Below are positions 28,036 to 39,696 of a stretch of 64,000 nt of DNA, piece by piece (within the stretch, counting starts at the first letter, position 1; each line of letters begins with the position of its first letter). The notes under the pieces are model-generated. The model was given only the letters and a program-made list of their open reading frames with translations, had not been told where the DNA came from and made no database searches. The translations under genes and the position numbers were made by a program. The stretch comes from Escallonia rubra (Eukaryota; Streptophyta; Magnoliopsida; Escalloniales; Escalloniaceae), in assembly GCA_033065855.1 (NCBI GenBank), contig JAVXUO010001548.1, forward strand, positions 310,001 to 374,000. The letters are read 5' to 3'.

Positions 28036-28395
28036 AACTTCCGTTTGGTAACACTTATTTTCTAGTTTTTTTTCTCCAGTTTTGTAAACTGGAGAAAATA
28101 AACGCGTTTGACACACAATTTTTATTTTTTTCTTCAGTTTTTAAAACATGGTTGTTTTTGAAAACTCCAAAAAGGAGTTTTCGGTTTCAGTTTTGATTTT
28201 TATTTTGAAACCACCACCACCCTCCTACCTCCGGCGGCCGGCCACCGCCACGCCCCACCAAAAAACTCAAAATATAAACTGAGTAATCAACACTCATTTG
28301 TTTTTGTAAAAAAAAAAAAAATTAACTGTGTTTTGTTTTTATTTTTATTTTTTTGAAAAAAAAAATCAAAATTAGAAGTGTTACTAATCACTACC
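28036..28395. mobile_element. Fold-back MITE-like element with CCA/GCC core, copy B
   Basis: It is the same family as 18845-19285: 'ttttgtaaactggagaaaat', 'aaacgcgtttgacacac', a GC-rich core with CCACC and CGGCGGCC near 28210-28260, then 'aaaaactcaaaatataaact' and a poly-A/T arm ending near 'agaagtgttactaatcac'. It is shorter than copy A, mainly within the core and right arm. The ends are not sharply defined. Confidence 0.65.
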
Positions 28396-28566
28396 AGCTT
28401 TATTGTGGTTACTCGAGAAGGAAAATAATTGAGCTTGTTTGACTCGGCCAAAACCTAGATTTGTTGAAAGCAACTTAAGACCTGGTCAGTCTTCTTTGTC
28501 ATTGCCTCGTATTCTTTTGCCCTCAGAGCCTGATTATATGATATCACCAAGATATTATAGCAGAGA

Positions 28567-28568
<2 letters not shown>

Positions 28569-28626
<58 letters not shown>

Positions 28627-28628
28627 AC
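28569..28628. repeat. (CT)n(CA)n microsatellite
   Basis: About 17 CT units run directly into about 13 CA units. Confidence 0.95.
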
Positions 28629-28898
28629 TGTCCAACTTAATTACCATTCTGGCCACTCAGCTCAAATTTGTTCCAGTACAAAAGTTCTAGGGTTGCACAT
28701 TTTAAGTGAATGCTTTAACTTTTTAGAAATGTGAAAAATGAGATTAATTGTGTCCCCAGACAAAAAAGGAATTTCTTTTTGCATTTGAGACATTTTAAAT
28801 ATCAATTGATGGCATAAGTAACACGCGGTTTCTTTCTGTTTGTTCTCTTTACTTTAATTGACAATGTGTTAAACCTTTTATAATAACATATGCACCAC

Positions 28899-30048
28899 CA
28901 GGGGCGGACCCACGTGGTGACAGGGGGGGCTGAAGCACCCCCTGACTTCTGGCAAAAAAAAAAAAAATTTGGTTTTTGGGAATCGCAGACCCCGTTCCCA
29001 AGATTCCGTTCCCCGATACCCTGTTCGACTATTCCCCGAGAGACCCACAGTCGAGACTCTATCTCTCTCTCTCTCACCGAGTCACCGGTGGACAGTGAAG
29101 CTCACGGTGACCGACGACCAGATCTGAACGAAGGTAGCTTCGATGAGGGACGACGGAGTGACGGCTGTGACGCCGTGACGGACGAGTGGACGAGCAGATA
29201 TGCGATCTTGACCACCGATGAGTGACGACCTCTTGAAGGACCAGTCGGCAGTCACCCTTGAAGAACGAGAACCAGATCTAAGATCTTGACCACCGACGAC
29301 CTCCCGCGAGTCTCGCGCTGACGCCAACGCCAGCTGCTGCCTGCTGGGGCCTGGGAGTGCTGAGTGCTGGCTGCTCTGCTGACTGCTGCAATTTTTTTCT
29401 GTTCGTATGCCCTTGAGCTCTTCGGCCCCTTCCACAGTTCCACTGTCTCACTGGGTCATTGGACATTTAGTGACACAAAATAGTGTGAGGCTCAACTTTG
29501 ATCATTTCTTTGTTGCTTCAGTTGAAGAGTTGCTTGAATCACTGCTTCTAATAATTTGTACAATGGTGCAAAATAAATAAAGAAACAAAGAAAAGAATTT
29601 ATTTCATTTTATACTAAATGTCTAGAATACCTTATATAGTTATATTGATCATTGATGTCTAATGTCTAACCAAATAACCAATGACAGTTTTATGTGAATT
29701 TTGGCCACTTTAGTCCTTAGAAGGCTTAGATATAATTGTTATTTGTTAACCTTTGTTTTGAACACTATATAAAGAAGATGAAACCTTATAAAAACCCTAA
29801 ACAAGAACTAAATATGAGCTTCATTTTTAGCCACCTTGGTTTCACTGTTATCACTATATAATTATTATGGTGAATTTGTATTTTCCTTTTTTTTGTGTTG
29901 TACTTGTAAAGAGTCTTTAATGACTCTTGTGAAACTTAATAATACTTTTTGTATACTTTATAAGTGTGCTTTGTTTTTAATATTATTTTAATAAAAAAAT
30001 TTGATATAATTTTTGCACCCCCTAAAAAAAATTCTGGTTCCGCCCCTG
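28899..30048. mobile_element. Non-autonomous hAT-type element, CAGGGGCGGA ends, 1.15 kb
   Basis: It begins CAGGGGCGGACCCA and ends, reversed, CAGGGGCGGAACCAGA, giving matching TIRs of about 14 bp with the CAGGG start typical of plant hAT elements. Flanks are tgcaccac (28891-28898) and cgcaccac (30049-30056), an 8-bp target duplication with one mismatch. Inside, 29040-29460 is CT-rich then GC-rich and looks like a leader or first exon. A TATA-like 'actatataaag' lies near 29764. No transposase is readable. The same TIR family recurs at 39067-39688. Confidence 0.88.
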
Positions 30049-30056
30049 CGCACCAC

Positions 30057-31874
30057 TCCTTTCTTCCTCAACAATGTATCTAACAGGCCGGTAATATCTG
30101 TTGGACAAACTCATATTGGCTTAAAAATGAACAATCTTTCTTTTGAACTCATGGGGTGAGTAGGCAATGAATTTGTTATCAATTATGTCCATGCAAATCG
30201 GAAAAAATGAAGTTTCTTGGATGGTGACTGCCCTAATCCCCTCATGGGATGCCCTTAGTCAGATGTGCATTTTCCAGATATAGGAAATTGTCAAGAGATA
30301 GGTATGTGATTGACTATCATCTTGAATGGGGCCAATGTTCCATTTTCCATGACCAAGTTGTGCCTTTTGTCTCATAAAGCTACCAAAAGCGTCAAAAAAG
30401 TTGCTAAAAAAGCACAGATTAGAGAGTTTGATTTGCTCCCAGTCCCTGAAAACTTGTGATGGTAGATCTATCATGTTTGCCATTAAGGTTATGATCCAGG
30501 AAATTGATAGTTTTGATATCTAGAAATCAATAGGCAGGTGCTTAGATCTAATCGGTACTCTATATTAAGGGGTGATTGCTCTTGCTTGTCCGACTTGTGC
30601 GTGCTGTTATAAATTCTCAAAAGTCATTTCAGTATTTGACGATTCATGTATATTAATTTGCTTATCTCTTGACCCAAAATTTAGCTGGTCTTCTAAAAAA
30701 AATGAAACAAGAAGTCACCAAAAATTAGATGAATTTTCTAGAAAAGTTAACGTCGGTAATAATGTTAGAATGGTCGCATATGATACTCTAACTGAAGCAA
30801 AATGTTACGTTAATTCAAACCCGGATTCTTTTTTTCCCATTCATGACAGGCAGAGATTGGTGTACTTTCAGTAATCTGATTGAGACAGAAGTAAGTACAA
30901 TCTGCTTTTGCATCAAAGATTACATGAAAGCAGCCCCAGTTGTGATCCCTAGGAAAGTAATGATGATGATAAGGTGACTCGTAGTTTTGTCTATTTTAAT
31001 TGGTAATGCTTTCACAGCTTGTGTTTACGAACATGAGGAAAACAATAAAAGAATGCAGCCAATTTTGGATGCCCTGCTTGCTAGAGCCGAGCAAGTGGTT
31101 GCCAAAACGTCAAAGCACCTTTCCAACTTTACTACTGCCATTTCATGGAGGTCTCGTAGGAACTTTGTACTAACATCCAATTCCATCCACTGCGCTATGT
31201 ACAAAAAACCAAACAAATATACATCTGTAATACTGTGAAAAATAGGGTCAGTACTACTTCCTTCTAGAATTCGGATTTTTAAACGTTGGCATCTAAAGTT
31301 TGAAAAATTCAGTAGATAGAAAGTAGAAATCACTATCGCGAAATAGTGGTCATGGTGACAGTCAATCCAGACATGACAACGTGTAATAGTAAGTTTTCAT
31401 GCAAACAGTGAGACTAAACGTAGGTCAATTATGTAGTAAGTTATCAGCGTTTGTCACGGACTAATTCCCCCTCAGAGTAGGAAACTTATTTCATATGCCC
31501 CCATCCACGATGTGTTATAAATCAAATCCAGAATTATGGAAACAAATAAATAAAAGGGAGTACTACTAATTCCAAATGACTAACCACATAAAAATGAGAT
31601 TTAACCAATGATGCCCTGGAACAGTTCCGGTAGATCATTGGACCCTTTTTGACAGATGGACTCTATCTATCTCAGTTTCAGGCTCTCCTAAGATTCCGCA
31701 TTGATCACCGGGGAACAAGTAGACGTTCAGACCAAAAGTAATCGTAAAGGAAATAAATTAATAAGGAAGACCTAGTATACATGAATAAAACAAGATATGT
31801 ATGCAAATCAAGCAAATATGAGGAATCTCAGTAGGTCAGAAGGAAAGTGATAGTTGCTGAAACAAACATGTATC
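30057..31874. other. Intergenic, 3' side of the MYB gene
   Basis: The frames 30572-30874 plus and 31025-31333 minus lack recognisable domains. The last few hundred bases before 31875 are presumably 3' UTR and downstream flank of the minus-strand MYB gene. Confidence 0.45.
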
Positions 31875-33118
31875 CTAGTTCAACACTGAAAACTCACTAC
31901 TTACACCACCATATCCGCAATTTTGAACCATCCCATTTCGTACATCTGGAGAAAATTTGGGGATCATAGGAGGAGGGCATACCACGGAGCTCATATCTCT
32001 CCAACTACTCTCAGCAGAAGTCACTCCCGAAAAGCTCTCCAATTGATGTAATTGAGCTGGGTTACTAGAGAATGCATTATCTAGTTCGGCAAGGAAGTTG
32101 TTATAACCTTGAAAATCATTTAGGGTGCTGTTTGGAAACTGAGAAAATGTTGTGCTATCTATGGGATTCATGAGACTTCCATATAGTAGGTCTTGGGATG
32201 AGGAAATATCGCAAGGATATGGAAATGTGGTGTTTTGTTGTTGATCAAAACTATAATCGTTTGAAAACTTCCCACCTAGCTTGACAAGCAAGCTCCTGAT
32301 GGATGCTTGGTCCTTGATGTAAGGCTCCTGGTCTGGATTCACTAGCGACGACGTAGGGGGTAGCTCGGGCCAGTCAGGGTACAAGTTCATAGCCTCAGGA
32401 CTCATGAAATTCTGACCACTTTCCTTCTTGATCTCCTGTTTAGCATAGCTTGCGCGGCGCGCCTGTTGTTCCTTGCGTTGCTTGCCAAGTAGCTTTTTCT
32501 TCAGCCTTGTGTTCCAGTAGTTCTTGATGTCATTATCTGTACGTCCCGGTAATTGTGCAGCAATAATGGACCACCTTCACAGTTGAAAACAAAGGCATTT
32601 TTAGTAACGCAAGCTCTAAGAATTGGCATGACTACGCAAGAGCTATAACTGTGCAAGATTGCGCTATATGTATTAAAGATGGTACACTTATATGGCAGAA
32701 TCATTTTCTTCTCTGATTGAAAAAAAAAAAGTAGTATACCTGCTTCCGATACTCATATAGAAGCTGCAAATTAGGTTGTCTTCTTCCTCTGAAAACCCTC
32801 CATGTTTTATGTTTGGCCTAAGATAATTCAACCACCTAAGACGGCAACTCTTTCCGCACCTCTTAAGGCCTGATCCACAACATAATTATCAATAGATCGA
32901 CAATTCTATTAAATGGGTGTCACAGTAAGTAAACTAATCGTTGGAAATTGAAGGCATGCATATTTATGTGATCGAGGTGTACCTATCTTCTGGGGCAAGG
33001 CAATCCAGTTGCCGCCGGTACCGTGCTGGTCGATGTAAGCCTTGAGCTTTGCATCTTCTTCAGGTGACCATGGGCCTCTCTTGACATTGGCTTTGTCACA
33101 GCAAGGAGCTCTTCCCAT
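31875..33118 (-). CDS. R2R3-MYB transcription factor, MYB36/68/84/RAX type, three exons
   Basis: Exons read 33118-32983, 32869-32740 and 32574-31875 with GT..AG introns of 113 and 165 bp, giving 321 aa. The N-terminus [20 protein letters not shown] leads into R2 (about 13-63), with regularly spaced Trp, and R3 (about 66-114), which includes [12 protein letters not shown] and [20 protein letters not shown]. The R3 start FSEEEDN and the following [18 protein letters not shown] fit the subgroup holding Arabidopsis MYB36, MYB68, MYB84 and RAX genes. These nuclear factors control root endodermis differentiation or axillary meristem initiation. Near the C-terminus, SWRDMSSVV resembles the SWEDISSLV motif of MYB84. 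Intron positions (after codon 45 and inside codon 89) are those usual for R2R3-MYBs. The exact orthologue is not resolvable by eye. Confidence 0.95.
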
Positions 33119-33450
33119 GCTTTCTGTGTGTGTGTGTGTTGTGGTGGTGGTTGTGAGGTTGTTGTAATTGGCTTCTGATCATATATTAGTAGCTGCTGAT
33201 GAAGTTAAGGAGTACATATATATACATGTTTTAGTTAGAGAGAAAGAGAAAGAGAGAGTATAATAGCTGGAGAAGGAGAGACATGGGGGATGTAAAGCTT
33301 ACTGGATTTCAAAAAAGTGGAGTTGGAAAAAGATGAATTACCTTTATGAATTAGAATAATGTGGAAATTTGGAATGCCAGGACTGTAGAACTAGTGTCTT
33401 CTCATTGTCTTTCTTTCTTAGTCCAGAATCTATTTCATATAATTCAGCAT

Positions 33451-33490
<40 letters not shown>
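33119..33490 (-). promoter_or_regulatory. Probable promoter and leader of the MYB gene
   Basis: Directly upstream of the minus-strand ATG is a (GT)n run (about 33125-33140, AC on the coding strand). A TATATATA box lies at 33217-33224, about 100 bp upstream. Further out are GA-rich sequence near 33240-33260 and a (CT)n tract at 33454-33487. TATA position and spacing are plausible; the rest is unproven. Confidence 0.5.
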
Positions 33491-33491
<1 letters not shown>

Positions 33492-36181
33492 CATCCTGTA
33501 AAAAATTTGTAAGATCAACATGAATCTTTTTGAGCTATCAAAATATTAACTCATGTAATTTGTAGGAGTTTTTTAACTTACTAATTAGTTTGTGGTCATT
33601 TGTATTGAACCAGCGGTAAAACACCTTTTTTTTCTTCTTTTTTTCAGAATCGGTACTCGTCTCATCGATAATTACTTAATTTTGGATTGACTCATTCGTT
33701 TTTTTATTACACTTATCCGCAAAGTTAGTCATAAATTGACCTTTTGGAAACACATGACAACCACCTAATCGTCATAAAGGTTGCTCGAAATGATCCCATT
33801 AAAGGAACAAGTGGAGTATTGCAATTTTTTCTCAATGGATGGGCTCATTGACAATAGCAAATCCGACTTTGAGTAGCTAATTTCTGGGGGAGGCTAGGGG
33901 TGCGTTTTCTATGTGTTTCTTGCGGCCTTTCTTTGGTTGTTTCTTTATATGCTTTGCATTCTCTGTGATGAAGGTTAGTTTTTCAACAACAACAACAAAA
34001 TTCGTATATGATTCTTTGAAGGCAAATATTTTTAATGTGCAATTTCTTTTGTCTAACATTAAAAATATGATCAGCACATATACTTATGTTGTTTCCTAAC
34101 TAATGACCAATGTATTGTTGCTACAATCTTTACTTCTCTATTATATTGCTCGATACGTTCACGGATAATATTACTAGTATATTTAGTCATTTGGGGGTCT
34201 CTTTTATTTAGTTAAAATTGTTCGTTTGGAAATTTTTCGAAAAGCTTAGCTCACTCTCGTGGGATTGCGACCCTTTGTCCTGCCTATTCACGGAATATGA
34301 GAAGCAGATGATTTGTATCGGTTCGCTCCCCTTTCTTTTTGTTTAGACACTCATGTACTTATATATTATTTAATGGACGTGATTATCCAGTAAGAAGGGT
34401 TTCCATTTTTTCAAATGAACGATTTGAGATGGGAGATTGTTCATTTAGGATATGGATCTCCCAGTTGAAATGAATAATCAATTTTTTTCCCCCGTCATCG
34501 ATCACCCTTGCAATCGGGCTTACTTGAAGCTGAGTACTTCATTTTTCAAGTGAATTTAATATGTCCATACAACGAGTGAATATTGCATGTTGTTGATTAT
34601 TGATTCTGACCATCTAGGACCGTTGGGTCAAGAGATGCTTAAATGAGAAGAGGAGTTAATGGAGGTGGGGAATTATGACATTTCTTGACCCTTTTATTGA
34701 AAAAAGGTCGTTGAAATAGGAATGACATATTTAACGGTCGTAGATGTTCCTCGTCGTGTATTTATCTTAAGATATTTTTTACTATTCAAGAATATGAAGA
34801 ATCATTATTTTTTTGTATTGACAGCCCTTTTGACAGCCAAACCCAAATAAAGTTAAAGTAGGACCCAAAGACAAGACGTTTATGTCAACAACCAACGAGG
34901 AAAGTTCATCTAATTACGGTTATATGATAAAAAGGAATTGATTGAAAAGGAGGTCTAGGACCTCCCTTGATATGAAATTTGTCATTCATGGAGAAGTAGA
35001 GAGACCGTCCAACAGTTTTGGGTAGGTTACCAATTGGCCAACTAGATGAAAGATGTGTCTGGCCGGATTTTTCTGAGGGAGGAAAACAAGCCTTGTTAAA
35101 CCACTTTCCTGGTGAAAAAATCATAACGATAACTTGAACATTTGTGGAGAATGAACGACTACATAAGTAGTTTATTAAAAAGTTATGGCTTCACTTAAGT
35201 CATCAAATCATTTTAAACGGTCAATATTTGTGTTATATGTCATCGCTCTCATTTTACTCTCACTTTCTTGTAGTTATTAAACCAAAATAACCCTCTAACA
35301 ATTAACCCCCTCCGTTCACTTATAAGTAGAAGGTAAACTGAAAACAAAAACATGATTATCATGTGAAACGGTTATGCACTTTCTGAGAGAAAAATGTCCT
35401 TCAACCCTATCTCTCCTTATACCATCTCTACCATTATATTATGCAATTTCCAGAATTACATACAGCCAAGAGGAGCAGCAACCACCATTTACGATAACCC
35501 CCTCGCCAAGGAAACAAGTACTAGCTTCATCAACGCTACACAACAGCAAACCTCTCAATTTTTTGAAACACGCTTTCAACGTAGTACACTCATCGGCATA
35601 CAAACCCATACACACATCTGAATGTGATTTGGCCATGAAGATAATGTGTGCTAAGGAAACAAGTACAAGCTTCATCAACGCTTCACAGTAATAATTAACC
35701 TCCCACAATCTCGAACACACAGTTAAGGCCACTATAGTACACTCAACATATGCATACACAGCCATACACATATGCATTTGAGTGTGAAGTAACGTGCACC
35801 AACTACAATTTGGCTTTGGCAAGGTGTTTGCTCTGTAAACCCACAGGCACGTGCCCTTTGGTGAAATGGATAATTTAGTGCTGCACGGGCGTGTCAGGTC
35901 CTAACAGGACCACGTGTGAATCACAATTCTTTAAATGATTTAAATGGTTTGGCTTTGGAGGAGTGTGCCTAACCTATCTTCTTTCAATGAACTCTTGATT
36001 CTCCAGGCGTTTCATTTCTTCTTACTGTACTTCTTCTGGTTCAACCCAACCAAATAGGAAGAAGGGGGTAAAGGACTTGGAAGGCCTAATGCTTTAGGAC
36101 TTTTGAAGTGCTATTTATGTTATAGTTACTCCTACCTGATCTATTCATAACTGTACGTAATCATAACATGTCTAACAATAC
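33491..36181. other. Intergenic, no gene recognised
   Basis: No credible coding region. It contains poly-T runs and the duplicated segment listed separately at 35500-35800. The frames 34906-35124 minus and 35374-35822 on both strands show no family features. Confidence 0.45.
35500..35800. repeat. Imperfect tandem duplication, ~145-bp unit
   Basis: Both halves contain 'aaggaaacaagta', 'agcttcatcaacgct', then 'gta(c)actca' and 'catacacacat/catacacatatgcat' ending with 'gaatgtgatttgg' or 'gagtgtgaagt'. The second copy starts near 35653. Divergence is moderate. Confidence 0.65.
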
Positions 36182-36579
36182 AATGAATAAAGGCAGTTGC
36201 TGCCTAATCTATTCACTGCCCCCGCCAGATGACATAATTGGAGAAGATTAGTGCAGTTGCTGCCCCAATCATGTATCATATCTGTCTAATCAGCTACTAC
36301 TTTCACTACTGTCGGATATTAGTGGGAAGCAAATCACTGCTTGATGAAGCAGTTGGACTTGTCAATTTTGATTGCAAGGCTAGATCAGACGTATCTATGA
36401 CATGGAATCATAGAATATATGCTTTTAGATCTAATCATGTAACCATGGACAATGTTTAACGTCCATTTCTATTTTGTTAAATGTCTGTAAGATATTGTAG
36501 GCATCTTTTTTATGGTTGGGACGGCTTGTTATATATAATATATTTCTCTTCTTAACAAAAAAAATGAATAAAGGCAGTT
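36182..36579 (+). mobile_element. Short 5'-truncated non-LTR retroposon with 17-bp target duplication
   Basis: The insert 36199-36562 ends in 'cttcttaac' plus an A-run and is flanked by identical 17-bp direct repeats (aatgaataaaggcagtt, 36182-36198 and 36563-36579). A poly-A end plus long target duplication is the signature of LINE-type reverse transcription. The frame at 36238-36459 ends at a stop about 100 bp before the tail and could be the end of a LINE ORF2 or of a retroposed transcript; I do not recognise its residues. Exact flanks suggest a fairly young insertion. Confidence 0.85.
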
Positions 36580-37210
36580 TACCTTCATAATGTTTGCGAT
36601 GAACGGCTTATAGAAATGATAACACACTCTGAGTATACAAAGAACTCATTTAGAGATTGAATACACTTTAGGGATTGGTCTGATGGTCATAAACTTTGTG
36701 ATAGTTTGTGTTTGGTGCTAAAGATGATTAACTGAGACAACATTTATGACTTTTATAGTTGAGTTGTAACCATATATTTAGCCTCAATGCGATCCAATCC
36801 GAAGCTGCATGCGCTGATTTATCCTACTGATCACGCTAAGCTTCCTTGATGGATCTGACTTTGCCACGTGTTGAGGTTAGATAAGATCTTGTTTTACCTT
36901 TTTGCCTAAGTTTTGATCCAGCCCTTAACGCGTTTTCTCTTGACGACACGTAGCACAGTTAAAGCTTAAGGCTCTGTGTGAAAGAGCCATGTATCTTGCC
37001 CTTACTTAGAACTTGACACGTGTTGCTCAACCATTTTTATCTTTGATTTGACAATATGATGGTCAGTTAAAAACTTGTTCCACTTGCGCTAAGACGAAGC
37101 GGCCTTATGTGGAGACTTGTTCTCAGGTCGATTTCTTCACCCATTGATGACGTGGCATGCTTGATGCCTTAAGATGAATCAGCCTTGCTAGGCCGATATG
37201 TTAATTTGAA
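36580..37210. other. Intergenic, nothing recognised
   Basis: No coding frames of note. ACGTG-containing words occur (36876, 37018), but no gene start follows. Confidence 0.4.
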
Positions 37211-38463
37211 GGGTTAAATATACGTAAGTACCCTGAAACTACCACAAAGTCTCACTTAAGGGTCCCAAAGTTTAATTTTTACACATAAGGGCCTGCAACT
37301 ACAAATTTTCAATAAGTGAGTACATCCGTCCACTTTCTTAATGATCCAGATTTTTCCGTCATGGGCACTTTTGGGTTTCCATATTTTGGGTTTCAAAAGT
37401 CGTGTGCAAAAATGGAACCTTAACTGCCAAAACCTTTTCATCTAACCAAAAATGAAGCCTTAACTGCCGGCGACACACTCTGGCAGCACACTCAAGCGAC
37501 AACGCCGTCAAATGCCTCCTGCAAACCATGTCGGAAATTTTCCTTGTAGCCGCCCACTCACGACCAACACTGCCAGCAACTCTCCCTGCCATCGCTCCCC
37601 ATCACCACCATCCACCGTCGACCAATACCGTCCAGCGACCAACACCACTCCCCCATCACCACGATCCACCGCCGACCAACACCGCCCCCCATCACCACGA
37701 TCTCTCTTCGACCCGTCCTGCTCCACCTTAAATCCTTGTTCAACCAATAACTCACACATCAACAGTGGTGTGCAAGAGCAGATGACTCACCGCCACCAAC
37801 AAACACACACACACATACATCAGCAGGCACAAACGATGACACACACACACACCAATAGACGCACACAACTAACACACACCACACACAAAAATCAGCGGAG
37901 ACGCACACAACTCATACACAACACGCACATCGGCACAATCACCACTGCAAATCGCACGCCAAGTGCCACCAATCGGCCACCCATGAGACGACCTCCATTA
38001 ACCGGCCCACCCACGGCCGCCGTTGGTCGAGTCCTGCCATCAGGGCTCCATCCATGCTGCCATAGTAATTCCCCGCACAACCACCACTGTCAGAAACCGA
38101 GGGCCACCAACGGCCATTAATCAATCACCCATGAGATGTCGTCGTGCCTCTCACTCTCATCATCTTGAGTTTCTGGTGGAATTCAATGAACCGAAAATGC
38201 TCTTTGAAAAAGAACAAAGAAGTTTACAAATATTGAAGAACATGAAATTTCAAAATCAAATGCAAAAGTGCCCCTGACGGAAACCCAAAATATTGAAACC
38301 CAAAAGTGCCCCTGACGAAAAAGCCTGAATCGTTAAGAAAGTGGATGGATGTACTCACTTATTGAAAATTTGTAGTCGAAGACCTTTATGTGTAAAAATT
38401 AAACTTTAGGACTCTTAAGTGAGACTTTGTGCTAGTTTCAGGGTACCTACGTGTATTTAACCC
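37211..38463. mobile_element. Non-autonomous Mutator-like element (Pack-MULE candidate)
   Basis: The left end 'gggttaaatatacgtaagta' and the reversed right end 'gggttaaatacacgtaggta' begin terminal inverted repeats of about 180 bp (37211-37395 and 38279-38463), roughly 90 percent alike. Flanks taatttgaa (37202-37210) and taatttaaa (38464-38472) form a 9-bp target duplication with one mismatch, as expected for Mutator elements. The right TIR has an inner partial duplication of 'aaacccaaaatattgaaacc'. The interior (37440-38240) is GC/CCA-rich, with a 202-codon frame at 37512-38120 dominated by Thr, His, Pro and Ser. It could be captured host sequence or low-complexity drift. No transposase is present. 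Confidence 0.88.
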
Positions 38464-39058
38464 TAATTTAAAATTTTACTCGGTATAAACACAAGGCAAT
38501 ACCATCGACAGGCTAAAACCAAATCCACCGCTGATGGTAGTGATATAGCCAATAAACTTGAAGGTGGAGGTTTAAAATGGCGGGTAGGTGATTAGGGTAG
38601 ATTAATAGAGGTTGTAGGAGGTGATTGGTGGATTTTGGATGCCAGTTCAATCAGATGTTTCTTGTGGCAGTGGCGAATTAGATTTAACGGAGGAAAGAAA
38701 AGAAGAATGAAGAATGAAGAATGAGAAACATGAGACCTAGGGCATCAAAGTATCGGTAGGAGCGCTTGGCTATGTGATGGGCAAATCGGAGTTTTAATGA
38801 GGGGTAGACTTGTCTTTTTGCAGCTTCGGTAAACTTCAACTTAAACCGAGTAAACAACTTAACACATGTTTTACTTTAAGGCAATCGTCACGAGTTAATA
38901 GTTGAAAGGGTGCTATGTATTTCTCCCGTAAAACATTTTATGTTAAAAGACCTGAGAATCCAAGTCTACGGAGAAATTAAACAGATTGATCAGAGTATTC
39001 CATACGGGAGATCATGGCAGCCATAGTCATTCCATGTGTTTAATTAGGACCCACTCTA
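38464..39058. other. Intergenic, nothing recognised
   Basis: No coding frames or clear repeat structure. An 'agaatgaagaatgaagaatg' trinucleotide-like run lies near 38703. Confidence 0.4.
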
Positions 39059-39066
39059 CATATATA

Positions 39067-39688
39067 CAGGGGCGGATCCAGGAAGTTCAACCGGGGGGGA
39101 CCAAAAGTCATAAAAAAAATTGACGCCTAACATAAAAGAATTCGCGTCACGATTGAATACGTTAAATGTAAAATAGATTTGCTCAATTTGACTAATAATC
39201 ATATAATATCATTATTGTAGTGATTTATTTAACTTGATAAAGTTAGTCAACAACAAACTATTATTCTTGGATGAATTAAACTTAACTTTTATTGTATATA
39301 TGTATTACTAGTGTGATTACCAATTGTATGATGACAATAGTCATGTATAACATATTATAAGAATTTAAATTAAAAAAAATAACTAACCTTGATCTATTAG
39401 TGTTTTCTTTATAATATGGTGATTTATAATTTGAAAAAATGAAGATGGACAAAGGAACGAAGAAGATAAAGACTACAACGGTCGGCGGTACAAAAAAGTA
39501 AATAACATAACAAAATGAAACTCTAATACATTCATTTATAATATATTGACATTTTAGTAAATATTTTAAACATATTTGTATATTGTTTAAGACAGCAAAT
39601 TTTTTTTCCTCAAACTATAGGGGTGGGGGGGTGGGGGTGGGGGGGGGGTGCCATGGCCCCCCCTGGTCATGCTTGGGCTCCGCCCCTG
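39067..39688. mobile_element. Non-autonomous hAT-type element, CAGGGGCGGA ends, 0.62 kb
   Basis: It starts CAGGGGCGGATCCAGG and, reversed from the right, CAGGGGCGGAGCCCAAG. It is flanked by perfect 8-bp duplications catatata (39059-39066 and 39689-39696). The flank is itself AT-alternating, so part of the match could be chance. A G-rich run (39620-39650) and a C-rich run (39656-39662) lie near the right end. It shares its TIR with the element at 28899-30048 but is half as long. No coding content. Confidence 0.88.
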
Positions 39689-39696
39689 CATATATA

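Noticed and set aside
29082-29435. 117-codon minus-strand frame
   Set aside because: It sits inside the hAT element's GC-rich centre, opposite the apparent leader/exon direction, and resembles no protein.
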